This document shows, piece by piece, positions 1-12,300 of a stretch of DNA of 64,000 bases. The notes under the pieces were generated by a model that was not told the DNA's origin, did no database searches, and was given only the letters and a program-made list of their open reading frames with translations. Position 1 is the first letter of the stretch. Every line of letters starts with the position of its first letter. The position numbers were made by a program, and so were the translations under genes. Origin of the DNA: Arion vulgaris (Eukaryota; Mollusca; Gastropoda; Stylommatophora; Arionidae); the NCBI GenBank assembly GCA_020796225.1, contig CM036754.1, positions 38,496,279 to 38,560,278 of the forward strand, read 5' to 3'.

Positions 1-1560
1 GGCAACTTGTTCACTACGAGACAGACCATTGTATCCGTCGCTGTTGTTGTGCTGAAGATGGGCTTTTGTCTATTTGTCTCTATAGTGCCAGTCTATGGTT
101 GTTCTGGCTTCCTCATAACTGATCTCGAGGTCAGTCTTTTGCTAGTTTGTCTGCGTGTTCGTTTCCACTTATGTTACAGTGTGATGGGATCCACTGAATG
201 ATGGTGCGTTTGAGTGTGTGAACTAAAGCGTCGAGGGTCGCTTTCAGGTCATTTAACTCTGTTTTGCCTACACTTTTGAGTGCTGTGATGACCGATAGAG
301 CATCGGTGAATATCACGACCTTGTTGCGAGAGACGCCTTTTCTCTATAGGATCATTTCGGCCGCTGTTCTTATTGCCTCTGCCTCTGCCCGGTAGTTATT
401 TGAGTATTTGCCTGTGGCAATCGCTTTGTGACCGTCACTTTCTTTGAGAGTTTAAGCACTATTCCTGCTCCACCATCGCTGATTGCGTTCCTTGCCGACC
501 CGTCAGTGTACACATTTATCCAGGTTTTTTTTCAGGGTATTCGGTGGATATGTGTTTTTCTGTGGCCGCTCTTCTTTCGAAGTTTTCTTGCTGGCCTTTT
601 TAGTATGCCTGGGATTGTTTCCTTAGTTCCGGTATTTTGGTTTTCGACGACAGGCACTTATCAGTTGCCGGGATTGATTTGACTTTGCAGTTTGCTAGGA
701 TCGGATGGTCTGCGGTCAGTGCTTTAGCATTTTTGCGAAGCTGGTCCTCTGTATCCTGCCCCTTCCGAATCCGTTCATTCTTTCTTACATAGGGTGGGAA
801 TTGAGCCGTTTGAGTTTTTCCGCCAACACCAATACTTTTCTATCCCTTCGATCTGCCATTGGTTGGATGTCTGTGATTGTTGCCATCGCCTTGATAGGCT
901 TGGACTTCATGGCTCCTGTGATAATGCGCATTGCACGGTTCTGACTATTGCTCACTTTGGCGAATTGCTTGTTGGATGCACTGACAATCCAACTCCAATG
1001 CAATGCCGTACTCCAGGACCGGTTGCACTCTTCCAGAGTATAGTGTTTTGAGGACTCTGGTGTTTGCTCCTCGTGGAGCCTGCGAGTTTGCGCATTATCG
1101 TGAGCCTGTGTCTCGCTTTTGCCTTGGAATTTTCAATTTTGGGGCACCAAGTCAGTTTTCGGTCGAGTGTGACTCCAAGGTACGCTGGGATCTAGCCCAT
1201 TGACTTTAAGCTTAATTTTGTGATTCTGGTTGTTCTGGGAGAACACAGTGTAAGTGGTTTTAGAAGCGTTTATGCTCATATTCCACTTTCTTATTTGAGC
1301 AGACTTCCAGGTTATTTAACTTAACTTGTAGTCGATTTGTTGCTATGGGCATTGACTCTACCCTCGCCCATATTGCCAGGTCGTCGGCATACATGGCAGA
1401 GTGTACTCGCTTTGGTAGGCATGTAGCTATGTCATTGACAAAGATTAGAAAGAGTGTTGGTGAGTGCACTCCTCCTTGGTGGACTCCTTGTTCTAATGTG
1501 GCTTTCATGCTAGTGTACCTCTGAATTTGAACCCTTGCTGGTCTAGAAGGTTCTAAGAAC
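1..1560 (-). pseudogene. Decayed non-LTR retrotransposon: RT, thumb and RNase H
   Basis: On the minus strand, from high to low coordinates: reverse transcriptase palm at 1508-1260 with QGGVHSPTLF and the catalytic MYADD box; an RT C-terminal segment at 1003-785 with NRAMRIITGAMKS; RNase H from about 530 with YTDGSA and GGAGI; then 316-131 with IFTDALSVITAL and IQWIPSHCNISGNEHADK. This RT-RNase H order fits Jockey/I-type LINEs. Frameshifts and stops separate the pieces, so it is dead. The long forward frames here are shadows. Confidence 0.8.
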
Positions 1561-2069
1561 TATTCTGTAACACCTTGTTTGAAACGCTTCAATTGTGATC
1601 TTTAATATTTGAACGTTTAATGTTCTTTAGCGGTATTTAGACAAAGAAAATTGGGATCGGTGGGGGAAAGACAGACAGGAATGTCGAGGTCCAGTCAGAA
1701 ATGGCTCCAAAAAAAAAAAAGAAAAGAAAACAGTAGAAACATCCTCACATATCGAGGCATAAGAGAATGCAGATGGCCCAACTTCTGCATCAACTCCATT
1801 CTCCAGTTTCATCTGTAGCAGCTGTAATCTGAATTACCAGGCCTGAATAGACCATTACAGCCACAAGAAAAGATGTGATTCAGCACAGAAGAAACTACTT
1901 GACGCAAAACCTATTGTCTACTGAGACAAAGAGGTAAATGCTGATGATGACTGTTTTATTACAATAATATTTCTGATCAACTTTCAAATGAAGCGTCTGA
2001 CTATAAATATATTTTGTTCTGAAAAGAATCTGCTTCGAATCCACGGTTCATATCAGAGAATACCTATAA
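1561..2069. other. No gene recognised
   Basis: A degraded stretch with an A-rich run near 1708. The start of duplication copy 1 is near 1930. A short Cys-x-x-Cys reading near 1815-1880 resembles a LINE-tail zinc finger but is too short to call. Confidence 0.4.
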
Positions 2070-2600
2070 TTCCTGTTCAATGTAAGGATCGATTTATAGT
2101 TCACGTTCCATGAAATAGCCGGTTTATAGTTCACGTTCTATGAAACGGTCGGGTTATAGTTCACGTTCCATAAAAGAACATTTTAGTACATGTTCTATGA
2201 AACGGCTGGTTTATAGTCCAGAGTTCTATGAAATAGCCGGTTTATAGTGCACGTTCCATGAAACGGTCGGGTTATAGTTCACGTTCCATAAAAGAACATT
2301 TTAGTACATGTTCTATGTAAGGACATATTTATAATCCATATTTCATGTAAGGACATAATTATAATCTATGTTCCATGTAAGAACATATTTATAGTCTATG
2401 TTCAATGTAAGGACAAATTTATAATCTATATTTCATGTAAGGACATATTTATAATCCATGTTCCATGTAAGAACTATTTTAAAATCCATGTTCCATGTAA
2501 GAACTTATTTATAATCCATGTTCCATGTAAGAACTTTTTTATAGTCCACATTCCATGGAAGGACCTATCTATATTCCATATAAGGTCATATTTATATTTC
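2070..2600. repeat. Degenerate array upstream of the gene 1 promoter
   Basis: Units of roughly 30-40 bp built on ATAATCCATGTTCCATGTAA, about 15 copies with drift. Many units hold CCATGTAAGG, one base from a CArG box, and CCATATAAGG at 2576-2585 is a perfect CArG match. The homologous array before gene 2 is at about 30960-31650. Confidence 0.75.
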
Positions 2601-2945
2601 TATATTTCATGTTCCTTGAAAGAGTAGGTGTCTGTTATTAAAACATATTTAAAACACATTGCTAACTCTATCTCTGTACGATTTTCTCGAAACAAGATTT
2701 TAAACAATTCGTTATATCGACAATAGTAGATTTTAAACAATTCGTTATGACGACACTGTGCAACAATCCGGTAGCAGTGTGACGACACTGTGCAACAATC
2801 CGGTAGCAGTGTGACGACAAAAGAAGAAGAAGAGGACAATAGTAGGTTAAGTGTTTATGCATTTTTTTGGGGTGGCGGAGTTAAAAATTCAGCAAAAAAA
2901 ATAAGAAACTCACGAACAAGTGCATTCTGGGATATGTCAGAGATG

Positions 2946-2990
2946 TATATAAACTCCATCTGTGACCAACTAATGAGCATCCAGTTTTGA
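2946..2990 (+). promoter_or_regulatory. Core promoter of galectin gene 1 (TATA box)
   Basis: TATATAAA lies at 2946-2953, about 100 bases before the ATG. A start site near 2977-2985 is inferred from usual TATA spacing. The stretch from about 2924 to 3062 is nearly identical to 31827-31966 in front of gene 2, although flanking sequence has diverged much more. This supports a functional promoter plus a conserved 5' leader of roughly 75 bases. Confidence 0.7.
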
Positions 2991-3052
2991 AACGTATTAC
3001 AAGTTTCAATAGCTTTCAGATTTCACAGTTCAACTCAGATTCATCTCACATC

Positions 3053-3058
3053 ATGTCG
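3053..3058 (+). CDS. Gene 1 coding exon 1 (Met-Ser only)
   Basis: ATGTCG is followed directly by the strong donor GTAAGT, so the first coding exon holds two codons in phase 0. The same arrangement precedes gene 2. The 5' leader runs from the inferred start site near 2980. Confidence 0.75.
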
Positions 3059-6000
3059 GTAAGTTGATTGTACTTTTACAGAACCGATTTGCTCTCTTAC
3101 AGAACCGATATTCGGTCTCACAGAACCGATTTTCGCTCACATAGAACCGATTTTCGCTCTCACAGAACCGATTTTACTCTCAGAGAACCGATTTTCGCTC
3201 TCACAGAACCGATTTTCGCTCTCACAGAACCGATTTTACTATCACAGAACCGATTTTCTCTTTCACAGAACCGATTTTCTTTGTTACAGAACCGATTTTC
3301 TCTCTCACAGAACCGATTTTCTTTCTCACAAAACCGATTTTCTCTCTCACAGAACCAATTTCTCTCTAACACAACCGATTTTCTCTCTCACTGAACCAAT
3401 TTTTTTTCTCACAGAACCGATTTTCTTTCTCACAGAACCGATGTTCTTTCTCACAGAAGCGATTTTCTTTCTCACAGAACCGATTTTCTTTCTCACAGAA
3501 CCGATTTTGCTCTCACAGAACTAATTTCTCTCTAACACAACCGATTTTCTTTCTCACAGAACCGATTTTCTTTCTTACAGAAGCGATTTTCTTTCTCACA
3601 GAACCGATTTTCTTTCTCACAGAACCGATTTTGCTCTCTCACAGAACCGATTTTCTTTGTTACAGAACCGATTTTCTCTCTCACAGAACCGATTTTCTTT
3701 CTCACGGAACCGATTTTCTTTCTCACAAAACCGATTTTCTCTCTCACAGAACCGATTTTCTTTCTCACGGAACCGATTTTCTCTTTCACAGCACCGATTA
3801 TCAACCATGTCGGTATAATGAAGAACACCGTGTAGGTCCATCTTCTTCATTAATCAGACGAACACCATTAATCAGATGAACACCATTAATCAGATGAACA
3901 CCATTAATCAGATGAACACCATTAATCAGATGAGTGAGCACCATTACGCAGATCAAAGTTACTTCTCACTGGCCTCAGTTGTTAGTTTAGTTTAGCCATC
4001 AGGTCATCATTACTGCACAGTGGAAGTGTTCAAAGTTACTTCTCACTGGCCTCAGTTGTTAGTTTAGTTTAGCCATCAGGTCATCATTACTCCACAGTGG
4101 AAGTGTTCAAAGTTACTTCTCACTGGTCTCCGTTGTTAGTTTAGTTTAGCCATCAGGTCATCATTACTCCACAGTAGAAGTGTTCAAAGTTACTTCTCAC
4201 TGGTCTCCGTTGTTAGTTTAGTTTAGCCATCAGATCATCATTACTCCACAGTGGAAGTGTTGCAATCTCCTCCTCCACGTTATTTCTCTCAGCGCGAGAC
4301 AACTAACGACACCAGTTCTATGTTAGCGTAGTAGTCTTATTTGCCTCTTAAATAAAGCGCTCTTGTCTGCTACACTTTGTTTGATTTTGTATTCTTGCAG
4401 CTTCCTTATTGTTTGCAGATTAACCTCAATTTTTTTAATCGTTTACATGTAATTTATCCCTTAGTGAGTTCAGAGTATCAGCCCTTTCTATTGCTCGTCC
4501 GCTTTCTACAGTAGTCAGTCCCGAAAGCATATCGGCGCCTTTATTTCACTCTACGCTTGCATGCCCTGGAATAAACATAAAAACTGGTGTGTGTCAACTA
4601 GGACCACTTCAGAGACTCCAACTATTGTCTTCAAGCCCAGCCAGTTTTAAACTTCTTGAGTATATTCATTGAGACATTGAGAAAACATGCATGGATCAAA
4701 GTATCTAACTCTAGCTAGACAATAGCGTTAGTTACTGCCTTATTATCCATAGTCAAACTATATGTCAAACTATATGTCAAACTATATGTCAAACTATATG
4801 TCAAACTATATGTCAAACTATATGTCAAACTATATGTCAAACTATATGTCAAACTATATGTCAAACTATATGTCAAACTATATGTCAAACTATATGTCAA
4901 ACTATATGTCAAACTATATGTCATGATGGAAAAATCACTACTGTCTTCCTACACAACATCTCAGAGGAGACTTAAGCAGTGCAAGTCCATGAGCTCCATA
5001 TGTGCTGAATCACAGACCCATCTGTGGAAATGATTATATCGCTCTCAAATGAGTTCTCAGAAATGAATACCAGCACTTCTGCCATAGGCCCCATTTATAC
5101 GTTCACTAGTTTGCCATTGCTTTCTGAAAGGTGGGGGTCTATTTTTACCGTTTTTTTAAATCCAAGGGGTTCTAATTTGCTTCCAAACTGCTCGCCACGG
5201 AGTTTGAACCAGGTACACTTGGGTTGTGATCGAGCTCGCTACCACTAAGCTACAGACGCCCACATCACGTCTAATACATACTGGAGATGATGTATTGCTT
5301 CCTGTTGGCATATGTGTCTATTCTTTTCCTGGTTCAAACTCCTCATGTGGTGAAACCATCTGTTAAGTACAGTCCTCGGTCTGAACTATACAAAATTGTC
5401 ATATTTTTAGCCTGCCTCTATTTTCTTTCTTTATTTTCATGTGCAACGAATGTTGTGTGTCAGCTCTGACTCGAACGTCACATCATTCCAGAGCACGGGA
5501 CATCATTATTCTGTCTTCCATAGTTGAGTAATCAAAAAGTAACGCATCGCCCTGCACCACGTATCTTTAGTGCACCATTTTATGATGGGCATAACCTCAA
5601 TCTGTATGCTTTCCAGTTTTTCCATCTGCGCATGGTTGAGAGTCAGGATCGCCAGATCATACTTAATCACAGACAGGACAAGACATTGGTATAAGAGACA
5701 AAGCAGGATCGCCAGAGCATACTTAATCGCAGACAGGACGAGACATTGGTATAAGAGACAAAGGTTGTGCTGTATACAATTTACCGAAGCCATTACCCTA
5801 GACGGGATCTTACCCTTCCAAGCCTTCATTACCACATGATCTATGTGTTCTGCTTAAGCAAAGTTTCAATCAAACAGCAGACCAGGGTATTTTATTGCAT
5901 TATACTTCTCTACTACCTCCAAACACAAAGTTACAGTTGGTGTTGGAGTATTGACAATCATCATCATCATTTGCCGTGCCGGCTGGCGTAGCCGATCAAC

Positions 6001-6307
6001 TATCTCCACAAATCTCTGTCCCTGGTGTTTGCTATCATATTAGATGTTGACGCTGTTTCATGCCATGACGTCAGGCTGTACAACATTTTCTCTCTCTGTT
6101 TCGTTCCTCCTGGAATTTACCGGTTGTCACAATGTGTTCTAAGCCTCATTATATGTTGGATAAATGATGAATGCTCTTTCCGCATTCAACACCTCCACAT
6201 TAGTCATTTTAGCAGTCTATGGGATTCTCATCATTCTTCTGTAAAACTACATCTCTGTGGCCTCCAAAGATGTTTCTATCATTGACAATCTTTCTTTCTC
6301 TCTCTCG

Positions 6308-6355
<48 letters not shown>

Positions 6356-9300
6356 TAACCCGGATTGAGCTGTTCTTGAATGTATATCTAATTTCCTTTG
6401 ATCATCTTTGTATCTGCTGGTCAAAGGAAGGAACTAGGAGATAGCTAGAGGTAGGAAGACTTGGAATGAGCTGGTTGAGGGTTTATGCCCTAATCTTGGT
6501 TAAAAAGGCATGAGAGAGAGAAAGAGTGAGAGATGTGTCGGGTGTATGTCTAACTCTGTAGCTGTGAGATGAATAGACAAACAATTAGACGACTGTTCTA
6601 ATTGTCCATGATTCACTTCCATCTAACATGATTATTTATATATAACAATAACAAAATGTTATAATAGTTTTTAATCATTCAATATTTCAGGCCCCTAAAA
6701 AGTACTGTAATCCAGTAAGTACAACGTGTTTTCATATTCTTTAAGTTGATCTAACAAACTTGGACGCTGGTATCAAAAGATAGAAGAAAATTAGTCATGA
6801 CAGAGATTGGCGTGTTAAGACAAAAGACACATATGTATGGTATCACATTAGCAAGCAAATAAAAACCTCAATTTATTAAGTATCACAGCAGCCTCGGTTT
6901 TTTGCAGATCTGATCTGATCCGCTCTGAGCACCTCAAATTTGTATGTTTCCATACATCGTCTCACGACAGAGATGAAGTATCGACGCAGAATGCTGAAAG
7001 TATCAAGATGAGACGGGTTTAGAAATAAAGATAGCAGACAGAAATATATACAACATCAATACGAAACTTCATTTAAAAAAAAAAAATTAAATGGTTGGGG
7101 AACATAAGCAAATTATCAACAGACAGTGCACCTAAAAAACAATGCTACTCCAACACATTGAATGCAAAGCAAAAGGTCGTCCACGCAAAAGGATGGCCAC
7201 AGAAATAACAGGTGTGAATATCACTATTTATGAACTGCAGAAAAAAAGCCAGTTCTATAAATCTCTTTTGATCCGGATTATGTGATGCAATACCTGATTA
7301 GAGAAAAAGTAGAAGAGTTAACAAAACCTAACTTGAAATGTTTATGCATACATATATTCCTGAAATGATATTGGTTAGGACAGCTCCGGGAATGGAATGC
7401 CTGGGAGTCCGAGGAAAACACAAAGCGGAACCACGTAGAGTTGAAAGATTAAGTCCATCATATATTTTTATTTCTATTCCATGATTGGCGATGGAGAGGC
7501 AGAGACGTTATATGAGTAAAAAAAAAAAATCCTGTATGCAGTATTAATAAGCACATCTGTGCTCTCGCAGTTTAGCACTCATCTAGATTGTTCAACGTGA
7601 GAGCTTTGTTTTGTATTCAAGAATTGTAACTTACTAATTGATTTACTATAGTAGAGAGCATCTAACTTATTAATGTATATGGTGTAAAGTGTATATTTTG
7701 TACATTTTAAAGTTATAATGAAATCTGTTGGGCGTACTCAAAGAGAAATGATCAAAGAATTACTAATCAGACATTGAAGTGGGCGGCAAACAATTCAAGA
7801 AAGATAAGATGCCATAGGGAAACATTGAAACGAATATTACTGAGAAGTGCGAGAAAAATCGGAATTAATTCCATGGAAGAGACTGAACGAATTGTCTATA
7901 CAAGAGCTATATGAAGAAATTCCTAATATATCATATGTAACATGTAACAGTACGAGAGGAATACTATAATGAATAGCATTATAATGTTTATTAATATTGT
8001 TTAGTAATAATACCAATAAGAATAAGACATTAAAATCAACATATACTGTGTAAAAGTCAGTCTACGAACATTGATTTCTTTATAAAGAATTCAATTTTCA
8101 AAATTTAGCCCACATTGTATCAAGAACAAGGATACGCCAATGCTTAGATCATAGTATAGTATTGCATAGTTTTATCAGAAGTTTGCATAACTAAATGTTA
8201 TATTTATTCTCATTCTCACAGTGTGTACCATTTACAGCACCAATCGGCCCATGCGTGGTAGGTCGTAAATTCCGTATCTCTGGTGTGTCCGGAGGATGCG
8301 CTAGGTGAGTATCAGGACTGCAACTTTCTAGTGCAGTGTTTTGTATACCTATCATTATAAAAAATGTCAAGCAAAGACGTTATTCCAGAACATGTTTGGG
8401 CGCCACATCATTTTTTCCACGAGGTACAAAATGAATGTTATAATTTATTTGGTAGTTTACTACACAGAAATGGAGAAGACATTCACATTAATGTCACTTG
8501 CCATTATGTGTGGACGCCCATGAGAAGATGAAATTATGCAACAAAAATGTTGTTTTTCAAATCAGAAATAAGTAAAGGTGTGTTATGCTCCTGGTTGCGT
8601 ATGCAGAAGAGTTGAGTTCGGCTAGTCGTTCTTAAGAAGAACGAAATATGAAAATGAGTAGCCTGCTGATGACCAGTAACACACCAGCAGAGTTGGGATC
8701 GGCTAGATGTTCTTAAGAAGGACGAAATGTGAAAATGAGTAGCCTGCTGATGATCAGTAACACACCAGCAGAGTTGGAGTCGGCTAGTCGTTCTTAAGAA
8801 GAATGAAATATGAAAATGAGTAACCTGCTGATGATCACTAACACACCAGCAGAGTTGGGATCCGCTAGTTGTTCTTAAGAAGGACAAAATGTGAAAATGA
8901 GTAGCCTGCTGATGACCAGTAACACACACAAGCCAACCTCACCCTAGCAGGAAACTTTGACCGTGACCTCATAGGCTAACAAGGCTCTCACTCGCATGAA
9001 GAGATAGACTTCTCTATGTCATGTATTTCCTACGTAGGGAGACAAACCTGAATGAAAAAGTATGCAGAAACATGATGTGTTGGTCTACGGGTCTGTAGGC
9101 GCCAAGCGGGCACAACGAACCCACATTGTAAGGGACAAATTCCATACCGACCACAAATAATGGGTTAGCAAGTAGTTTATGAAGAGATTATCTGACTCTC
9201 AGTCAATGCTTCATAAGATCCAAAAGTGCAGAGATTATCTGACTCTCAGTCAATGCTTCATAAGATCCAAAAGTGCAGAGATTATCTGACTCTCAGTCAA

Positions 9301-12300
9301 TGCTTCATAAGATCCAAAAGTGCAGAGATTATCTGACTCTCAGTCAATGCTTCATAAGATCCAAAAGTGCAGAGATTATCTGACTCTCAGTCAATGCTTC
9401 ATAAGATCCAAAAGTGCAGAGATTATCTGACTCTCAGTCAATGCTTCATAAGATCCAAAAGTGCAGGTTTCCTTATGAGTATATGTCGTCTATAGAAGTT
9501 TCTAACCTCCAGAGGCGTACGGGGATCTACTGTCATGGACATGCGGGTGTTGGCGACAACGAGAGAGCGGGCAGGATTGCATCAACAGCAATGATTGATG
9601 GGGAGTTGAAGATGGATAAGGGGGATGTTCTTCGGTCGCGACTGCCTGTTGGATGAAGATACTAAAATAGATGTTGAATCGATCCAGCGATTTAAGCAGT
9701 TTGGAGTAGCCAGTTGTACAAGTAGAACTGAATGCCTGCGGGACAGAGTGAGGAGTGTGTTTAATCAGCGAGCCACGGAAACCATCAGTATGTATATTCT
9801 TCGATATCTGTTGGGGGAAACTGATTACTTATGGATTTGTCCGAAGCGCAATGAGGTCAGTTTAGTAACCAGTAACCAATTATGAAGAGATAGCGACGAA
9901 GAGGAAAGAAGAACAGTCAGAAATAGAGATCTTCATTGCTTCATAGAGCCAGTACTGATATGTGGTTGAGAGTCATGAACATTGCTTCATAGAGCCAGTA
10001 CTGATATGTGGTTGAGAGTCATGAACATTGCTTCATAGAGCCAGTACTGATATGTGGTTGAGAGTCATGAACATTGCTTCATAGAGCCAGTACTGATATG
10101 TGGTTGAGTCATGAACAATGCTTCATAGAGCCAGTACTGATATGTGCTTGAGAGTCATGAACATTGCTTCATATAGCCAGTACTGATATGTGGTTGAGAA
10201 TCATGAACAATGCTTCATAGAGTCAGTACTGATATGTGGTTGAGAGTCATGAACATTGCTTCATAGAGCCAGTACTGATATGTGGTTGAGTCATGAACAA
10301 TGCTTCATAGAGCCAGTACTGATATGTGGTTGAGAGTCATGAACATTGCTTCATAGAGCCAGTACTGATATGTGCTTGAGAGTCATGAACAATGCTTCAT
10401 AGAGCCAGTACTGATATGTGCTTGAGAGTCATGAACATTGCTTCATATAGCCAGTACTGATATGTGGTTGAGAATCATGAACAATGCTTCATAGAGTCAG
10501 CACTGATATGTGGTTGAGAGTCATGAACATTGCTTCATAGAGCCAGTACTGATATGTGGTTGAGAGTCATGAACATTGCTTCATAGAGCCAGTACTGATA
10601 ATTGCTTGAGAGTCATGAACATTGCTTCATAGAGCCAGTACTGATATGTGCTTGAGAGTCATCAACATTGCTTCATAGAGCCAGTACTGATATGTGCTTG
10701 AGAGTCATGAACAATACGTACACAAGAAGCCAAATCTACGTAGGTCTTAGTGACTACTATTAATCTACGTAGGTCTTAGTGACTACTATTAATCTACGTA
10801 GGTCTTAGTGACTACTATTAATCTACGTAGGTCTTAGTGACTACTATTAGTGACTACTATTAGTGACTACTCTTAGTGACTACTCTTAGTGACTACTATT
10901 AATCTACGTAGGTCTTGGTGACTACTATTAGTGACTACTATTAGTGACTACTCTTAGTGACTACTCTTAGTGACTACTATTAATCTACGTAGGTCTTAGT
11001 GACTACTATTAGGATTAACGTTGCAGGGATGTAAGAGGACAAGTCACAGAGAAAATCATCTTTATTCTTTCTGTTCTCCAATCCTGTTTTGTCTCACTCT
11101 CACATCGTCAGGATAAGAAGAGACTTCTAGAACGAGCTTTTATGTGCGCTTCATAAGCAGTGTCTTTCGTCGTTTCTGTTATTTCTGGGGTTCGCCTTTT
11201 GCATGGCCGGCCTTTTGCATGGCCGGCCTTTTGCTTTGTATACATTGCATCGGAGCAACATTACTCTTTCTGGTCTCTGTTTATGTGGCCGAACCATTTA
11301 ATTTGTTGTTTCTTGATGAAGTTCAGTACTGATGTTATACCCACTTTTTTCCCGATGTCTTAATTTCTCAGCCGGTCTCTTTTTGTTACTCCCAGCATTC
11401 TGCGCAAACACTTGATCTCTGTCGTGACTAGTTTTCTTCTGATGTTAGCATCCAGGTTTGACACTAATAGCATAATGGCTTGTCCTGCGCAAGTTTTCTT
11501 CTGAAGTTAGCGTCCAGGTTTGACACTGATAGCATAATGGCTTGTCCTGCGCAGAACGTTGTCACCTCAACAGTTCTTCGGAATTTCTCTCTCCCCAAGT
11601 TTTATTATGTAGTGACGGTGACTATTTATTAATAATATTTGTTTTCTTGTACAGGTTCAGTGTGAACTTTCTGTGCGGTCCAAGTTTTAAATGTAACGAC
11701 TCGGCATTTAGTATGGGAGTTCACTTCAAACATAAAGGCCACTGCAATAAAGTGCGTCGTGGCACCAAGATCTGCGGTAACTGGGTAGGTGACAAAACCG
11801 AGTGCGGTTTTCCTTTCTATCCAAATTGTCCATTCCATATTGTCATCACAATAACGGAATGTGGATTTAAGGTGAGTCTGTCATATTTAATGTTTGGATG
11901 AATTCTGAGTAAATGTTACTGGTTTATCATGTCTTAAAGATGTAGAGAACCCTTTTTATAGCATACGGTATATTGGGGAATATAGTGTTAGACCCGTATT
12001 AGGGTTTCTCTTTGGCGAAGTGGTCAAGCAGTTTGTCTTGTGTTCTACAGTTCGTGGGTTCGAATCCGGACTACATCGTTCGACTCAGAAATGAGGACTT
12101 TTATGAGATTGCTAGCATTGTTGCTGGAGCTACGGAGTTCCTACTTTATGCAATGCGCTTTACAAGTCCTGAAACCATGCGCACAAAAATCAAGTACACT
12201 AGGCTCAATATTATTGCGACACTCCGGGGTTCAAATCTAGATTGGACAACAGTTTTTGATGTGCACACGGTACACTGTTCGACTACATGATCCATTTTAA

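Noticed and set aside
1260..1508. An active retrotransposon RT
   Set aside because: Although QGGVHSPTLF and YADD are intact, the element is broken by frameshifts between RT and RNase H.
2070..2600. CRISPR-like regular repeats, here and in other arrays
   Set aside because: Units are contiguous or drifting with no unique spacers, and the DNA is clearly animal nuclear.
3068..3879. Repeat frames that look like repetitive antigens
   Set aside because: They are the intron-1 minisatellite read in several frames; the donor upstream and the parallel array in gene 2 place it in an intron.
4715..4924. Thr-Tyr-Ser-Leu repeat protein on the minus strand
   Set aside because: It is a perfect 12-bp satellite with a short non-repeat tail, inside intron 1 of gene 1.
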